From assembly GCF_900176275.1 (NCBI RefSeq), contig NZ_FWXD01000001.1, positions 1 through 64,000 on the forward strand: a DNA stretch of 64,000 nucleotides, read 5' to 3'. The translations under genes and the position numbers were made by a program. Below are positions 29,291 through 39,844 of this stretch, piece after piece; the stretch's first letter is position 1; each line of letters opens with the position of its first letter. Under the pieces are notes generated by a model. It saw only the letters and a program-made list of their open reading frames with translations, had not been told where the DNA came from and made no database searches. This stretch comes from Andreprevotia lacus DSM 23236 (lineage in GTDB: Bacteria > Pseudomonadota > Gammaproteobacteria > Burkholderiales > Chitinibacteraceae).

Positions 29291-29668
29291 ATGAATCTGA
29301 TTCAGCAACTCGAACAAGAAGAAATCGCTCGTCTGGGCAAAACCATTCCTGAATTTGCACCGGGTGACACCGTCATCGTGCAAGTCAAGGTAAAGGAAGG
29401 CACACGTGAGCGTCTGCAGGCCTTTGAAGGTGTGGTTATCGCCAAGCGTAACCGTGGCCTGAACAGCGCCTTCATCGTGCGCAAGATTTCGGCCGGTACG
29501 GGCGTTGAGCGTTCGTTCCAGACCTACTCGCCGCTGGTTGCTTCGATCGAAGTGAAGCGTCGTGGTGACGTTCGTCGCGCCAAGCTGTACTACCTCCGCG
29601 ATCGTTCGGGCAAGTCCGCACGTATCAAGGAAAAGCTGCCGGCACGCAAGACTGTCGCTGCTGCTTGA
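29291..29668 (+). CDS. rplS: 50S ribosomal protein L19
   Basis: L19 lies at the 30S-50S interface. The 125-aa product has [38 protein letters not shown] and the C-terminal [34 protein letters not shown] provides a strong binding site. It ends the operon before a clear terminator. Confidence 0.97.
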   Translation: MNLIQQLEQEEIARLGKTIPEFAPGDTVIVQVKVKEGTRERLQAFEGVVIAKRNRGLNSAFIVRKISAGTGVERSFQTYSPLVASIEVKRRGDVRRAKLYYLRDRSGKSARIKEKLPARKTVAAA

Positions 29669-29691
29669 TAGGCGGTTTTCCTTCGGGAATG

Positions 29692-29721
29692 AAAAACGCG
29701 GGCTCCGGCCCGCGTTTTTTT
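29692..29721 (+). terminator. Intrinsic terminator after rplS
   Basis: AAAAACGCGGGC pairs with GCCCGCGTTTTT around TCCG, followed by further T residues. Confidence 0.85.
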
Positions 29722-29805
29722 ATGCGCGCAGCCGGGCGCAGCGCACGCGCGCTCCCGGTATCATGCGTTTGCGGGCGCCTGTTCCGGCGTCTATCCGGAT
29801 TCCCC

Positions 29806-30315
29806 ATGGCTGATTTGCGTCCTTTCAATGCCGCTGACTATCAAGCCGTCATCGACGCGCCGTTCTCGCGTATCGGCCTTGGCGCGGACGGGGATGTGCT
29901 GGTGCGCATCGACTTCGTGTTGCCGACGGTGCCGCTGCAGGCGCCGCAGTCTGCCATCCTGCGCGAAGCGGCCGGGCAGGTCGCCGCTTACCTGCAAGAC
30001 CCGCTATTCCAGTTTGATTTGCCGTACCGGCTGCAGGGCAGCTTGCACCAACGCAAGGTGTGGCAGCGTATTGCTGCCATTCCGTCGGGTGAGGTAATCC
30101 GCTACGCCGATCTGGCGCAGGACATCAACTCGGTGGCGCGTGCCGTGGGTGGTGCCTGTGGGGCCAATCCGCTGCCATTGCTGATTCCATGCCATCGGGT
30201 GGTGGCGGCAGATGGTCTGGGCGGGTTCAATGCCCGCCGCAATGGCGTGGACTGGCTGCCGGTGAAGCGCTGGCTGCTCAAGCACGAGGGCGTATTGCGT
30301 GACTGGTTCGATTGA
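29806..30315 (+). CDS. ogt: Methylated-DNA-protein-cysteine methyltransferase
   Basis: Ogt/MGMT proteins repair O6-alkylguanine by moving the alkyl group to their own cysteine. The 169-aa protein has the DNA-binding helix region with GEVIRYADLAQDI, VGGACGANPLPLL and the active-site motif IPCHRVV followed by GLGGFNARR. I used the ATG of MADLRPFN; the upstream frame crosses the rplS terminator. The stop overlaps the start of xerD, so the two repair/recombination genes may be cotranslated. Confidence 0.93.
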   Translation: MADLRPFNAADYQAVIDAPFSRIGLGADGDVLVRIDFVLPTVPLQAPQSAILREAAGQVAAYLQDPLFQFDLPYRLQGSLHQRKVWQRIAAIPSGEVIRYADLAQDINSVARAVGGACGANPLPLLIPCHRVVAADGLGGFNARRNGVDWLPVKRWLLKHEGVLRDWFD

Positions 30316-31219
30316 GTTGCCCGCCGCCGAGCAGGCGTTGATCGACAGCTTCATCGACAACGTCTGGCTAGCCGACGGGCTGGCACAGCACACGGTGGAT
30401 AGCTATCGGCTGGACCTGCTGATCTGGGCCCACTGGCTGCAAGGGCAGGGCGGGGCGTTGCTGGCAGCTGCCAGCAGCGACATCCAGATTTTCCTCGCCG
30501 AGCAGGCCGAGAGCATGAAAGCCGCCACGCTGGCGCGACGGCTGGCCAGCCTGCGCAAGTTCTACCGGCACTACCTGCAGTCCGAGCGCATTGCTGCCGA
30601 TCCGACCGACACGCTGACCTCGCCACGCCGGGTGCGGCCACTGCCGAAGGCCTTGGAAGAAGTACAGGTCGAGGCGTTGCTGAATGCGCCGGATGTGGAC
30701 GATGCCGCTGGCTTGCGTGATCGCGCCATGCTGGAGCTGATGTATGCCACTGGCTTGCGCGTGTCCGAGCTGGTGGGGCTGCCAGTCGAGCAATTGCACC
30801 TCAACCCCGGCTATGTGCAGGTGATCGGCGGCAAGGGCAACAAGCACCGGCTAGTGCCGGTGGGCGAGGAAGGACGCCACTGGTGCGGGCGCTATCTGGC
30901 CGAGGCGCGTGTGCTGCTGTGTGGAGGGCGCAACGTGCCCACCCTGTTCGTCAACCAGCGCGGCGAGCCGCTGACCCGGCAGGGGGCCTGGTTCATCATC
31001 AAGGGCTATGCCGCGCGCGCTGGCATCGCGGCCGAGCGCCTGTCGCCACACGTGCTGCGCCATGCCTTTGCCACACATCTGATGAACCACGGGGCCGATC
31101 TGCGCATCGTGCAGGCGCTGCTGGGGCATGCCGACATCAGCACCACGCAGATTTATACCCACGTGGCCACCGCGCGCCTGCAGGCGCTGCACAAGGAACA
31201 TCACCCGCGCGGAAAATGA
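30299..31219 (+). CDS. xerD: Tyrosine site-specific recombinase XerD
   Basis: XerD with XerC resolves chromosome dimers at dif under FtsK control. The protein (306 aa from a GTG start) has the SAM-like N-terminal domain (DGLAQHTVDSYRLDLLIWAHWL) and the catalytic residues Arg in ATGLRVSELVGL, Lys in GGKGNKHRLVPV, His-x-x-Arg in LSPHVLRHAFATHL, His in LLGHADISTTQ and Tyr in IYTHV. The GTG overlaps ogt by 17 bp. A TTG at 30317 just after the ogt stop is an alternative start. Confidence 0.93.
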   Translation: MTGSIELPAAEQALIDSFIDNVWLADGLAQHTVDSYRLDLLIWAHWLQGQGGALLAAASSDIQIFLAEQAESMKAATLARRLASLRKFYRHYLQSERIAADPTDTLTSPRRVRPLPKALEEVQVEALLNAPDVDDAAGLRDRAMLELMYATGLRVSELVGLPVEQLHLNPGYVQVIGGKGNKHRLVPVGEEGRHWCGRYLAEARVLLCGGRNVPTLFVNQRGEPLTRQGAWFIIKGYAARAGIAAERLSPHVLRHAFATHLMNHGADLRIVQALLGHADISTTQIYTHVATARLQALHKEHHPRGK

Positions 31220-31287
31220 TTACGCAAGACTGTCTTGTTTTTGTCGTATGCTTGTGCCGGTTTCGGTAAATCAACAAGGAGTACATG

Positions 31288-32169
31288 ATGGCAGACAGTC
31301 TGGTCGATCAAACCGTGCATACGGCAAGCAAGTATCAGGACATCGTGGTGGGCTATGCCACCGAATTCGGCGTGAAAATCCTTGCCGCCATTGCCTTCTG
31401 GGTGATCGGCCGCTGGCTGATCCATGTGGCAGTGCGCATGGTGCAGAGTTCGCTGGAAAAGCAGAAGGTCGATCCGACCGTGCTGCGCTATGTGGGTTCG
31501 GTCATCACCGTCACGCTGAACATCCTGCTGGTGATCGGCATTCTCGGCTACTTCGGCGTACAGACCACCACCTTTGCTGCGCTGATCGCTGCTGCTGGTG
31601 TGGCCATCGGCATGGCCTGGTCCGGCCTCTTGGCCAATTTTGCGGCCGGTGCGTTCATCATCGTGCTGCGACCGTTCAAGGTGGGTGATTTCGTCACGGT
31701 GGCGGGCGTGACCGGTACAGTGAAGGAAATCGGCCTGTTTGCCACCGCGGTCAACACCCCGGATAACGTGGTGACCTTGATCGGCAACAACAAGATTTTC
31801 TCCGACACCATCCAGAACTACAGCATCAACGAGTATCGTCGCGTCGATCTCAAGGCGCAGTTGGCCGGCGCCGCCGACCATGCCGCAGCCATTGCATTGC
31901 TGAAGGAAAAAGTCGCCGCCATCCCCAATGTGATTGCGGTGCCGCCGGTGGATGTGGAAATCCTCGAATTCAATCTGGTTGGCCCGGTGCTGGCCGTGCG
32001 CCCGCATTGCAACAACGACCACTACTGGCAGGTTTACTTCGATACCAACCGGGTGATCAAGGAAGCGCTGGCCGAGGCCGGCTTCCCTGCGCCGACACCG
32101 TCGCAGGTGGTGACCTTGGGTACGCCGTCCGTGCTGGAGGCTTTGGCCAGCAAGTTCAAAGGCGATTGA
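31288..32169 (+). CDS. mscS: Small-conductance mechanosensitive channel MscS
   Basis: MscS opens under membrane tension to release solutes during hypo-osmotic shock. The 293-aa protein has three transmembrane helices. The pore helix GVAIGMAWSGLLANFAAGAF leads into VLRPFKVGDFVTVAG, then the cytosolic cage with NPDN-like VNTPDNVVTLIGNNKIFSD. Two ATG codons are in tandem; the second fits the AAGGAG spacing better. The next 160 bases hold only a terminator. Confidence 0.94.
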   Translation: MADSLVDQTVHTASKYQDIVVGYATEFGVKILAAIAFWVIGRWLIHVAVRMVQSSLEKQKVDPTVLRYVGSVITVTLNILLVIGILGYFGVQTTTFAALIAAAGVAIGMAWSGLLANFAAGAFIIVLRPFKVGDFVTVAGVTGTVKEIGLFATAVNTPDNVVTLIGNNKIFSDTIQNYSINEYRRVDLKAQLAGAADHAAAIALLKEKVAAIPNVIAVPPVDVEILEFNLVGPVLAVRPHCNNDHYWQVYFDTNRVIKEALAEAGFPAPTPSQVVTLGTPSVLEALASKFKGD

Positions 32170-32335
32170 GCCTGTCTACGATCTGGCTGCGATGGGGCTG
32201 ATCGCGGCGCATATGCTGCTCAAAATCCGCATGTACGTTGAGTGGATGCCGGTTTTTGTGCTGCACCTCACCCACTGGGCTCCCTCTCGCCAGGATCGTA
32301 AACAACCTGGCGTGGGTAGCTTGCCCGTCGTCCCC

Positions 32336-32370
32336 AAAAACAAAACCCCGCCAAGGCGGGGTTTTGTTTT
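32336..32370. terminator. Bidirectional terminator between mscS and clpA
   Basis: AAAACAAAACCCCGCC and GGCGGGGTTTTGTTTT form a perfect stem with an AA loop, flanked by A- and T-runs that serve both convergent genes. Confidence 0.85.
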
Positions 32371-32385
32371 GCAGCGTGTTGCTCG

Positions 32386-34668
32386 TCAAGCCGGTTCGGC
32401 GGCCGCTTCGGCATCGGCCATCTGCAACGTGACCTTGCCGTCGTCGTCGAGGTCGATGGTGACCTCGCCGCCGCGCGTCAGGCGGCCAAACAGCAGCTCG
32501 TCTGCCAGTGCCTTGCGGATGGTGTCCTGGATCAGGCGTGCCATCGGCCGTGCCCCCATCAGCGGGTCGAAGCCCTTTTCCGCCAGCATGGCCTTCAGTG
32601 CCGGCGTGAAGTGCGCATCCACCTTCTTTTCCTGCAGTTGCAGTTCCAGTTGCAGCAGGAACTTGTCCACCACGCGCAGGATGATGCTGTGATCCAGCGG
32701 TGCGAACGGAATTGTTGCATCCAGCCGGTTGCGGAATTCCGGCGTGAACAGGCGCTTGATTTCCTGCAGCTCGTCGCCGGTTTCCTTCCTGGCGGTAAAG
32801 CCCAGCACCGGTTTGTTCAGCGACTCGGCGCCCGCATTGGTCGTCATGATGATGATGACGTTGCGGAAGTCCGCCTTGCGGCCGTTGTTATCGGTCAGCG
32901 TGCCGTGATCCATCACCTGCAGCAGGATGTTGAAGATATCCGGGTGGGCCTTTTCGATTTCGTCCAGCAACAGCACCGAATACGGATGCTTGTTGATGGT
33001 CTCGGTCATCAGGCCGCCCTGCTCGAAGCCCACATAGCCCGGAGGCGCGCCGATCAGCCGGCTGACCGCATGCCGTTCCATGTATTCGGACATGTCGAAG
33101 CGGATCAGCTCGATGCCCAGCGTATAGGCCAGCTGGCGCGCAACCTCGGTTTTACCCACGCCGGTCGGGCCGCTGAACAGGAAGGCGCCAATCGGCTTCT
33201 GCGGGTTGCCGAGACCTGCCCGCGCCATCTTGATCGCGGTAGCCAATGCTTCAATTGCCTTGTCCTGGCCGAACACGACGTTCTTCAGATCGCGGTCTAG
33301 GGTCTTGAGCGCGCTCTTGTCGTCGTTCGATACGCTCTTGGGCGGAATGCGGGCGATCTTGGCCACGATCTCTTCGATCTCGTGCTTGTTGATCGTCTTC
33401 TTCTGCTTGGAGCGCGGCAGGATCTTCTGCGCGGCACCGGCCTCGTCGATCACGTCGATGGCCTTGTCCGGCAGGTGGCGGTCGTTGATGTACTTGGCCG
33501 ACAGCTCGGCAGCCGTCGACAGCGCCGCCAGCGTGTACTTCACGCCGTGGTGCGTCTCGAACTTTTCCTTCAGACCCTTGAGGATCTCGACGGTCTGCTC
33601 GACGGTCGGCTCGGCCACATCGATCTTCTGGAAGCGGCGCGACAGCGCGTTGTCCTTTTCGAAGATGCCGCGATACTCGGTATACGTGGTCGCGCCAATG
33701 CACTTGAGCGTGCCGTTCGACAGCGCAGGCTTGAGCAGGTTGGATGCATCCAGCGTGCCCCCCGACGCCGCGCCCGCGCCGACAAGCGTATGAATCTCGT
33801 CGATGAACAGGATGGCGTTGCGCTCTTCGGTCAGCTGCTTGATCACGGCCTTCAGGCGTTGTTCAAAGTCGCCACGGTACTTGGTGCCGGCCAGCAGGGC
33901 GCCCATGTCCAGCGAGTAGACGGTGGCATCAGCCAGGATATCCGGCACTTCGCCATCGACGATGCGGCGCGCCAAGCCTTCGGCAATGGCGGTCTTGCCC
34001 ACGCCGGCCTCGCCAACCAGCAGCGGGTTGTTCTTGCGGCGGCGGCACAGGATCTGCACCACACGCTCCAGCTCGGCTTCGCGGCCGATCAGCGGGTCGA
34101 TACGGCCGGCCAGTGCCATCTGGTTCAGGTTCTGCGTGAAGTTCTCCAGCGCGCCACCCGGGGTGACTTCACTGTCGTGCTCTTCCGATTGTTCCTGGCG
34201 CGATGCGCTGTTGCCCGGAGGCGTGCTGCCACCGGCCTGCTTGGCAATGCCGTGCGAAATGAAGTTCACCACATCCAGCCGGCTGATGCCTTGCTGGTGC
34301 AGGAAATAGACGGCGTGGCTGTCCTTCTCGCCGAAAATGGCCACCAGCACGTTGGCGCCGGTCACTTCCTTCTTGCCCGACGATTGCACGTGCAGGATGG
34401 CGCGCTGAATCACGCGCTGGAAGCCGATGGTGGGCTGGGTTTCCACTTCGCCGGTACCGGATACGACCGGTGTGTGCTCGGTCACAAAATCACCGAGCGC
34501 GCGGCGCAGTTCGTCCATGTTGGCGCCGCAAGCGCGCAGCACTTCGGCGGCGGACGGGTTATCAAGCAGCGCAAGAAGGAGATGCTCCACGGTGATGTAC
34601 TCGTGGCGCTTTTGTCTCGCTTCCATGAACGCCATATGGAGGCTGTGTTCAAGTTCCTGGGCGATCAT
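32386..34668 (-). CDS. clpA: ATP-dependent Clp protease ATP-binding subunit ClpA
   Basis: ClpA unfolds substrates, including N-degron proteins delivered by ClpS, for the ClpP protease. The 760-aa protein has an N-domain of Clp repeats ([19 protein letters not shown]), AAA-1 with Walker [16 protein letters not shown] and Walker [15 protein letters not shown], and AAA-2 with [15 protein letters not shown] and [10 protein letters not shown]. The start follows GGAGGTACAAGA. It overlaps clpS by 4 bp. clpP is not in the window. Confidence 0.97.
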   Translation of the reverse strand: MIAQELEHSLHMAFMEARQKRHEYITVEHLLLALLDNPSAAEVLRACGANMDELRRALGDFVTEHTPVVSGTGEVETQPTIGFQRVIQRAILHVQSSGKKEVTGANVLVAIFGEKDSHAVYFLHQQGISRLDVVNFISHGIAKQAGGSTPPGNSASRQEQSEEHDSEVTPGGALENFTQNLNQMALAGRIDPLIGREAELERVVQILCRRRKNNPLLVGEAGVGKTAIAEGLARRIVDGEVPDILADATVYSLDMGALLAGTKYRGDFEQRLKAVIKQLTEERNAILFIDEIHTLVGAGAASGGTLDASNLLKPALSNGTLKCIGATTYTEYRGIFEKDNALSRRFQKIDVAEPTVEQTVEILKGLKEKFETHHGVKYTLAALSTAAELSAKYINDRHLPDKAIDVIDEAGAAQKILPRSKQKKTINKHEIEEIVAKIARIPPKSVSNDDKSALKTLDRDLKNVVFGQDKAIEALATAIKMARAGLGNPQKPIGAFLFSGPTGVGKTEVARQLAYTLGIELIRFDMSEYMERHAVSRLIGAPPGYVGFEQGGLMTETINKHPYSVLLLDEIEKAHPDIFNILLQVMDHGTLTDNNGRKADFRNVIIIMTTNAGAESLNKPVLGFTARKETGDELQEIKRLFTPEFRNRLDATIPFAPLDHSIILRVVDKFLLQLELQLQEKKVDAHFTPALKAMLAEKGFDPLMGARPMARLIQDTIRKALADELLFGRLTRGGEVTIDLDDDGKVTLQMADAEAAAEPA

Positions 34669-34976
34669 TCTTGTACCTCCATGATGCATTGCAGCGGGTG
34701 TTGATGCTGGCGGGCAAAACTGTTTACTTCTTCTACCTTGGTCGCCGCGATGTCCTTGGGGTACACCCCGCAGATGCCGCGGCCTTCGGTATGAACTTTG
34801 AGCATGACGGCGGTGGCTTGTTCATGCCCCATCGCAAAAAATTGCTGCAGCACCACCACGACGAATTCCATCGGGGTGTAGTCATCATTCATCAGGAGCA
34901 CCGTATAAAGCGGCGGTGGGCCGACGCGTGTTTGCTGCTCTGCAAGTTGCTGATCGCTCTGGTGCTGTATTGCCAT
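34665..34976 (-). CDS. clpS: ATP-dependent Clp protease adaptor ClpS
   Basis: ClpS binds proteins with N-terminal bulky hydrophobic residues and hands them to ClpA. The 103-aa product has a flexible N-terminal arm and the core [18 protein letters not shown] with the DD pair that binds the alpha-amino group. [19 protein letters not shown] follows. I used the ATG of MAIQHQSD; an ATG 9 codons upstream is possible. It is cotranscribed with clpA. Confidence 0.96.
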   Translation of the reverse strand: MAIQHQSDQQLAEQQTRVGPPPLYTVLLMNDDYTPMEFVVVVLQQFFAMGHEQATAVMLKVHTEGRGICGVYPKDIAATKVEEVNSFARQHQHPLQCIMEVQE

Positions 34977-35075
34977 GCTGTTCCATTCACCTCTGATTCT
35001 CATTTTGGCCCGACTGCCGGGCTTTTCAAGCTTACCGAGGGGGACAATGCGTGTTGTTTTTTTGTCCCACGGTGC

Positions 35076-35105
35076 TTGACCATCGCATGATTACTAAAGT
35101 ACAAA
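35076..35105 (+). promoter_or_regulatory. Predicted promoter of the cold-shock gene
   Basis: TTGACC (35076-35081) and TACAAA (35100-35105) are 18 bp apart. They predict a start near 35112 and a 5' leader of about 120 nt, the size range in which csp mRNAs carry temperature-responsive folds. Confidence 0.55.
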
Positions 35106-35232
35106 GTCAACGCGTTTGATAAGCAAGCTTCATGCAATACCGGGTTCACCGTGGTGCAGGTCTTGGTATCAAACCGGAGTCCCAATCCGGGACACGTCTG
35201 CATCAACGCTATATCTGAGGAAAGACCCCAAA

Positions 35233-35436
35233 ATGGCAACCGGTACCGTCAAGTGGTTCAATGATTCCAAGGGCTTCGGCTTCATTACGCCGGACGAAGG
35301 CGGCGAAGACATCTTCGCACACTTCTCCGCAATCAACATGCCGGGCTTCAAGACCCTGAAAGAAGGCCAGCGCGTGACTTTCGAAGTCGCCAACGGCCCG
35401 AAGGGCAAGCAAGCTGCAAACATCCAGGCTGCCTGA
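35233..35436 (+). CDS. Cold-shock-family RNA chaperone (Csp)
   Basis: The 67-aa OB-fold protein binds single-stranded RNA and DNA. Both RNP motifs are present: [10 protein letters not shown] (RNP1) and DIFAHFSAI (RNP2). The protein starts [18 protein letters not shown]. It is single-domain, and which E. coli paralogue (CspA, CspD, CspE) it matches cannot be decided. An open frame upstream is leader sequence. Confidence 0.95.
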   Translation: MATGTVKWFNDSKGFGFITPDEGGEDIFAHFSAINMPGFKTLKEGQRVTFEVANGPKGKQAANIQAA

Positions 35437-35453
35437 TTCGCTGCCTGAATGTG

Positions 35454-35481
35454 AAAAGCCCCGCGTAAGCGGGGCTTTTTT
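35454..35481 (+). terminator. Terminator of the cold-shock gene
   Basis: AAAAGCCCCGC pairs with GCGGGGCTTTT over GTAA, with extra T residues after it. Confidence 0.85.
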
Positions 35482-35527
35482 ATTGTCAGCATGTTTTGTG
35501 TGCCTGCCCGTGGTGGCGGCGCAACAA

Positions 35528-35555
35528 AAAAAGCCCCGCAATCGCGGGGCTTTTT
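35528..35555. terminator. Terminator of icd (works in both directions)
   Basis: AAAAAGCCCCGC pairs with GCGGGGCTTTTT over AATC. The stem is nearly identical to that of the csp terminator 47 bp upstream; this copy lies 16 bp beyond the icd stop. Confidence 0.85.
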
Positions 35556-35570
35556 CGACATTACACGCAA

Positions 35571-36794
<1,224 letters not shown>

Positions 36795-36916
36795 GTTGCT
36801 TCCCTGATGTGGTTAGTCAGACAACGCCTTGAAGCGTTGGCAAAAACGGGATTATCGCGTGAAGCACCACTTTGTGCCAAGCCATGCCTGATGTATGGGC
36901 AGGTAGAATGTCATTC

Positions 36917-37540
36917 ATGGCCAAACTCATCCTGCTCAACAAGCCTTATGGCGTGATCTGCCAGTTCAGCCCCAGCCCGCCGCATCAGTGCCTGGCCGAC
37001 CATGTGCCGGTCAAGGACGTCTACCCGGCAGGGCGGCTGGATACCGATTCGGAAGGCTTGCTGCTGCTGACCGATTCCGGTGCACTGCAGGCACGCATTG
37101 CCGACCCGAAGCACAAGCTGCCCAAAACCTATTGGGTGCAGGTGGAAGGTGCTGCCGACGATGCTGCACTCGCCCCGTTACGCGCCGGTGTCGATCTGGG
37201 CGATTTTGTCACCAGGCCGGCGCAGGTGCGCGTCATCGACGAGCCGGCCGGCCTGTGGCCGCGCAACCCGCCGGTACGCTTTCGCGCCGCCATTCCCACC
37301 ACCTGGCTGGAGGTCATCATTGCCGAGGGCAAGAACCGCCAGGTGCGGCGCATGACCGCCAAGGTGGGGTTTCCCACCCTGCGGCTGATCCGTGCCGCCA
37401 TCGGCGACTACACGCTGGATGAGCTGCAGCCCGGCCAGTGGCGCGAGCTGCGCGTGCAGGCCCCTGTTGCCCCCAAGGTGCCGCAGCAGCCAGAACGGCC
37501 CAAGCAGCGCGGCCGGCGCGGGCCGAACAAGGCGCGGTAA
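36917..37540 (+). CDS. rluE: 23S rRNA pseudouridine synthase, RluE type
   Basis: The 207-aa RsuA-family enzyme converts a uridine of 23S rRNA (U2457 for E. coli RluE). The catalytic Asp lies in YPAGRLDTDSEGLLLLT. IIAEGKNRQVRRMTAKVGFPTLRL is the second signature. There is no N-terminal S4 domain, which suits RluE. The C-terminus is a basic tail (ERPKQRGRRGPNKAR). The icd-rluE-nudJ-mnmA order supports the assignment. Confidence 0.9.
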   Translation: MAKLILLNKPYGVICQFSPSPPHQCLADHVPVKDVYPAGRLDTDSEGLLLLTDSGALQARIADPKHKLPKTYWVQVEGAADDAALAPLRAGVDLGDFVTRPAQVRVIDEPAGLWPRNPPVRFRAAIPTTWLEVIIAEGKNRQVRRMTAKVGFPTLRLIRAAIGDYTLDELQPGQWRELRVQAPVAPKVPQQPERPKQRGRRGPNKAR

Positions 37541-37605
37541 TCATTCCTGCCGAGGCGGTGGGGCTTCGGGTAAAATCCTGTTTTGCATGAGAAATTGATT
37601 GTTGT

Positions 37606-38076
37606 ATGTGGAAACCCAATGCCACCGTCGCAGCGGTCATCGAGCGTGACGGCAAGTTCCTGCTGGTGGAAGAGCGCATTCTTGGTGCGCGCAAGCTCAA
37701 CCAGCCTGCCGGCCATGTCGAGCAGGGCGAATCCATCGTGGCGGCCTGTGTGCGCGAAACCTTTGAGGAAACCGCACACCACGCGGTGCCGACCGCCTTG
37801 GTGGGCATCTATCAGTGGAGCCCGCCCGAGCGGCCGGAGCTGACCTATCTGCGCTTTGCCTTTGCCGCCGACGTGACCGGTTTTGATGCCAGCGCGCAGC
37901 TTGATGATGGCATCGAGGCTGCCGTGTGGCTCAGCCGCGACGAGATCGTGGCGCGCAGCGCCGAGCACCGCAGCCCCTTGCTGCTGGCGTGCATTGACGA
38001 CTATCTGGCCGGCAAACGCTATCCGCTGGCGCTGCTGCGTGATTTCGACGCTGCAACGCGGGAGGCCGCACCATGA
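37606..38076 (+). CDS. nudJ: NUDIX hydrolase (NudJ-like phosphatase)
   Basis: E. coli NudJ hydrolyses nucleoside tri- and diphosphates and HMP-PP. The 156-aa product carries a Nudix box from [20 protein letters not shown] (Gly, RE and EE residues present). [23 protein letters not shown] lies at the start. It overlaps mnmA by 4 bp, as in the gammaproteobacterial locus. Substrate is inferred from synteny only. Confidence 0.88.
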   Translation: MWKPNATVAAVIERDGKFLLVEERILGARKLNQPAGHVEQGESIVAACVRETFEETAHHAVPTALVGIYQWSPPERPELTYLRFAFAADVTGFDASAQLDDGIEAAVWLSRDEIVARSAEHRSPLLLACIDDYLAGKRYPLALLRDFDAATREAAP

Positions 38077-39131
38077 GCGACAAGATCGTGGTTGGCCTGT
38101 CCGGCGGGGTGGATTCGTCTGTCACTGCGCACCTGTTGCAGCAACAGGGCTTCGAAGTGCATGGCGTGTTTATGCAGAACTGGGAAGACGACAACAACGA
38201 CGAGTACTGCTCGATCAAGGAAGACAGCATGGACGCCATTGCGGTGGCCGACCTGCTGGGCATCGACATCGAGCTGGTGAACTTCGCCGCGCAATACAAG
38301 GACCGTGTGTTCAGCTACTTCCTGGCCGAATACTCGGCCGGCCGTACGCCGAACCCGGACATCCTGTGCAATAGCGAAATCAAGTTCAAATGCTTCCTCG
38401 ATTACGCCATCGAGCTGGGCGGGGTGAAGATGGCCACCGGCCACTATGCCGGCAATCGCCTGCGCCCCGATGGCCGCACCGAGCTGATCCGCGCGGCCGA
38501 CCAGAGCAAGGACCAGACCTACTTCCTCTATCGTTTGTCGCAACAGCAGGTCAGTCAGGCGGTGTTCCCGCTCGGCGGCCTGCAGAAGTCCGCAGTGCGC
38601 GAGATTGCCGAGCAGATCAAGCTGCCCAATGCGCGCAAGAAGGACAGCACTGGCATCTGTTTCATCGGCGAGCGGCCGTTCCGCGAGTTCCTGAACCGCT
38701 ACCTGCCCAAGATCCCGGGAAAGATGCGCACGCCGGAAGGCCGCGTGGTGGGCGAGCACATGGGCCTGATGTACTACACCATCGGCCAGCGCCAGGGCCT
38801 GGGTATTGGCGGTGAAGGCCTGCCGTGGTTCGTCGCCGGCAAGGACATGGCCGCCAACGAGCTGATCGTGGTGCAGGGGCACGACCACCCGCTGCTGCTC
38901 AAGCCCACGCTGTTCGCACGCGATTGCTCATGGATACTGGGCGAAGCCCCGGCCGAGGGGCGCTACACCGCCAAGACGCGCTACCGTCAGCAGGATGCTG
39001 CCTGTACGCTGGCCTATCAGGACGACGGCGTACTGCTGACCTTCGACGAAGCGCAATGGGCGGTGACGCCGGGGCAGTCGATGGTGTTGTATGACGGCGA
39101 TGTGTGCTTGGGCGGGGGCATCATTCAGTAG
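38073..39131 (+). CDS. mnmA: tRNA 2-thiouridylase MnmA
   Basis: MnmA makes 2-thiouridine at position 34 of Lys, Glu and Gln tRNAs using sulfur from the Tus relay. The 352-aa enzyme has the PP-loop [15 protein letters not shown] and the two catalytic cysteines in [13 protein letters not shown] and [11 protein letters not shown]. The tRNA-binding [13 protein letters not shown] region is also present. It starts inside nudJ. Confidence 0.97.
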   Translation: MSDKIVVGLSGGVDSSVTAHLLQQQGFEVHGVFMQNWEDDNNDEYCSIKEDSMDAIAVADLLGIDIELVNFAAQYKDRVFSYFLAEYSAGRTPNPDILCNSEIKFKCFLDYAIELGGVKMATGHYAGNRLRPDGRTELIRAADQSKDQTYFLYRLSQQQVSQAVFPLGGLQKSAVREIAEQIKLPNARKKDSTGICFIGERPFREFLNRYLPKIPGKMRTPEGRVVGEHMGLMYYTIGQRQGLGIGGEGLPWFVAGKDMAANELIVVQGHDHPLLLKPTLFARDCSWILGEAPAEGRYTAKTRYRQQDAACTLAYQDDGVLLTFDEAQWAVTPGQSMVLYDGDVCLGGGIIQ

Positions 39132-39154
39132 TTTTTTTGATGCGGGTATTGGGA

Positions 39155-39185
39155 CGGCCAGCGTGATGAGCGCTGGCTGTTTTTC
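39155..39185 (+). terminator. Terminator after mnmA
   Basis: GCCAGCG (39157-39163) pairs with CGCTGGC (39171-39177) over TGATGAG. TGTTTTTC follows. Confidence 0.75.
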
Positions 39186-39204
39186 ATCATGGCTGAGCTG
39201 TTTG

Positions 39205-39759
39205 TCAGCTTTGTTGTACCACTGAAGCAGGAATGCCTGAATTCAAGTCAATCGCAAAGGGTTGCCAGCCGCCAGGTGGATCCCATTCCCCCGAGCCGTG
39301 GACCAGGCCGTTCTTGATTGAATGGATGACTACGCCATCAATGGCAAGGCCTTCGGTGCGCCAGGCGGGTGTTCCCGATGGCGAAATGCAGATGAGCTCA
39401 GAAGCAGAGGTGACCAGAAATGAGAATACTCTGCTGTATTCCTCAAGGGTTTCCTCTGTATTTGGGTAAATACGGCTGAAGTACCCGTCGAGCTGGAAGC
39501 TTGTACTGGTCCGATTGATCGGATCAATGAGGATTAGCGCATTGGAAAATCCGATCGCAACCAAACCACAAGCACAGGCGATCCCATCAAAGATTGACCA
39601 ATCACCATCCGCGCATATATCCACGCGCAGTGCTGATGTTGGCGTGACCGTTATGCCAACAGACCTCGCTATTCTCGTGACCTGCTGGCTGAGGTGCACT
39701 TTGATCGACGGAGCGCTGCACCATTCCTCATCGACTTGCTGCAGAAACTCGGCATGCAT
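39205..39759 (-). CDS. Protein of unknown function
   Basis: I do not recognise a named family. The product (184 aa from the ATG at 39759; the frame stays open 27 codons further) has no signal peptide or membrane helix. It alternates short beta-like stretches, for example GIACACGLVAIGFSNALILID and LICISPSGTPAWRTEG. It ends with a WDPPGGWQPFAIDLNSG segment, and such Trp/Gly-rich ends suggest a beta-propeller-like or beta-sandwich fold. Codons are visibly more AT-rich than in neighbouring genes. No good ribosome binding site is seen. It stands alone beside a structured spacer. Confidence 0.6.
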   Translation of the reverse strand: MHAEFLQQVDEEWCSAPSIKVHLSQQVTRIARSVGITVTPTSALRVDICADGDWSIFDGIACACGLVAIGFSNALILIDPINRTSTSFQLDGYFSRIYPNTEETLEEYSRVFSFLVTSASELICISPSGTPAWRTEGLAIDGVVIHSIKNGLVHGSGEWDPPGGWQPFAIDLNSGIPASVVQQS

Positions 39760-39844
39760 GGTGTGGATTCTCAATAGGTGTTCTTGGTCAGAAATCGATT
39801 TTTCAATACGATGCCAACTGCCCGTGGCACACCACCCCAATCCC

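Noticed and set aside
30299-31219. XerD-like gene as a phage or integron integrase marking a mobile island
   Set aside because: Length, motifs and context (after ogt, no att repeats or cargo) fit the housekeeping XerD.
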